NCBI GenBank assembly: GCA_021817755.1
Contig: JAKAGC010000124.1
Coordinates: forward strand, 1-8,737
Source of the DNA: Acidobacteriota bacterium
GTDB lineage: Bacteria > Acidobacteriota > Aminicenantia > UBA2199
DNA: 8,737 nt
Reading direction: 5' to 3'
A program made the position numbers and the translations under genes. Below the pieces are notes generated by a model. That model did not search any database. It was not told where the DNA came from and saw only the letters and a program-made list of their open reading frames with translations. Every line of letters starts with the position of its first letter. The first letter of the stretch is position 1. Shown here one piece after another: positions 8,194-8,737 of this stretch.

Positions 8194-8199
8194 CCTCCT
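8194..8199 (-). promoter_or_regulatory. Strong ribosome binding site of the receptor gene
   Basis: AGGAGG on the minus strand, 8 nt before ATG 8185 and 11 nt before ATG 8182, favouring the first of the two adjacent ATG codons. It is the best Shine-Dalgarno match in the chemosensory operon, consistent with a need for many receptors per kinase. It lies in the 37-nt gap after cheW; no promoter or terminator is evident in that gap. Confidence 0.8.
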
Positions 8200-8222
8200 G
8201 TTCTTCTCATCTCTTAAATTCA

Positions 8223-8737
8223 TTATAGTTCAACCTCCTGGTGTACAATTATTTCTTTATCAGATAGCAATTTATTGGCATCGAGTAGTATGAGGCGATT
8301 TTTAGTTATTCCTTTCAAATATTCGAATCGTATTCCTGTAAGTGTAGGAAGAGGGGGTTGGATTCCATTAACGGGAACGGATAAAGTCCCCATTACCTCT
8401 TCTGATAAGATACCAAATTGCATATCAGTATTTGCTAAAATAATCACGCGCGTCAAATCGGTTAATCCTTTTTCCGGTAATTCAAAAAATTTTTTTAAGT
8501 CAATTACGGATACGATTTCTCCACGCACACTTATAATTCCTCTAACAAATTGGGGAGTACCGGGAATAGGAGTTAAATTCTTTAAAGGATAAACTTCACG
8601 AACATATTTGCATTCAAGACCATACCGTTCTTCATCAAGTCTAAATTCGATTAAATCAAGGGACTGAATATGTACTGGAATCTTCACTTTTTGCGCGAGC
8701 TTTTTTGCCCGTATTTCCAGTATGGATTTTCTGGTCT
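8223..8737 (-). CDS. cheW: CheW-type adaptor protein (5' end cut by window edge)
   Basis: Adaptor that links receptor and CheA in the array. The visible 170 residues cover a whole CheW fold: an opening beta strand (LIEFRLDEERYGL), VREVYPLKNLTPIPGTP, then the conserved VRGEIVSVIDLKKFF segment and a C-terminal part ending in a charged tail. The first in-frame start candidate is GTG 8687, but it has no ribosome binding site, and the frame stays open for 16 more codons to the edge. These encode a helical, basic stretch (ILEIRAKKLAQK) like the N-terminal lead of WspD-type CheW proteins, so the real start is probably beyond the edge. The stop is 37 nt before the receptor gene. In related clusters a cheR and sometimes a second cheW lie upstream; neither can be seen here. 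The domain call is firm; the start is not. Confidence 0.92.
   Translation of the reverse strand, partial: TRKSILEIRAKKLAQKVKIPVHIQSLDLIEFRLDEERYGLECKYVREVYPLKNLTPIPGTPQFVRGIISVRGEIVSVIDLKKFFELPEKGLTDLTRVIILANTDMQFGILSEEVMGTLSVPVNGIQPPLPTLTGIRFEYLKGITKNRLILLDANKLLSDKEIIVHQEVEL

Noticed and set aside
7040..8592. Plus-strand frames opposite the receptor and cheW genes (7040-7252, 7710-7955, 8275-8592)
   Set aside because: They are shadows of conserved coding regions on the minus strand and lack their own ribosome binding sites or recognisable domains.
1..8737. Mobile elements, CRISPR arrays, tRNA or rRNA genes, long repeats
   Set aside because: I looked for repeats, inverted ends, transposase motifs and tRNA-like clover-leaf arms and saw none; genes fill nearly the whole window.

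Overview
All genes here lie on the minus strand, so the window reads from its right end to its left. The DNA is AT-rich, and codon use looks even across it by eye. An inner-membrane receptor with a four-helix-bundle sensor, a hybrid CheA and a fused ABC-2 permease/M1 protein together suggest a Gram-negative bacterium. The gene style resembles Desulfobacterota and similar environmental lineages, but this is a weak guess: there is no rRNA or other marker in the window.

Region 1 (8737 down to 3118) is a compact chemosensory operon: a CheW adaptor cut by the right edge, a membrane receptor (MCP), a CheA kinase with a C-terminal receiver domain, and a CheB methylesterase. The gaps between them are 37, 9 and 25 nt. 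The hybrid CheA, the P1 motif HSLKGSSRAVDL, the KSSF ending of the receiver and the CheW with an N-terminal helical lead are all features of the Wsp-like 'alternative cellular function' (ACF) chemosensory class rather than of flagellar chemotaxis. The expected flow is receptor to CheW to CheA His57, then to the CheA receiver Asp721 and CheB Asp54, with CheB demethylating the receptor. No CheR and no diguanylate cyclase output (WspR) are visible. CheR may lie beyond the right edge. The position after cheB is taken by an ABC transporter, so the output of the pathway is unknown.

Region 2 (3117 to 3019) is a 99-nt AT-rich spacer with no clear terminator or consensus promoter.

Region 3 (3018 down to 1) is an ABC module: an ATPase followed 14 nt later by a very long membrane protein, open for 707 codons and cut by the left edge. 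It contains two ABC-2-type permease halves. After the last membrane helix it begins a soluble domain that resembles the start of the M1-aminopeptidase part of known permease/M1 fusion proteins. The zinc site that would prove this lies outside the window.

The window is almost entirely coding. I see no tRNA, rRNA, insertion sequence, CRISPR array or long repeat. I do not see a clearly new system; the points most worth a second look are the permease/peptidase fusion, the missing output of the Wsp-like cluster, and two start-codon corrections.
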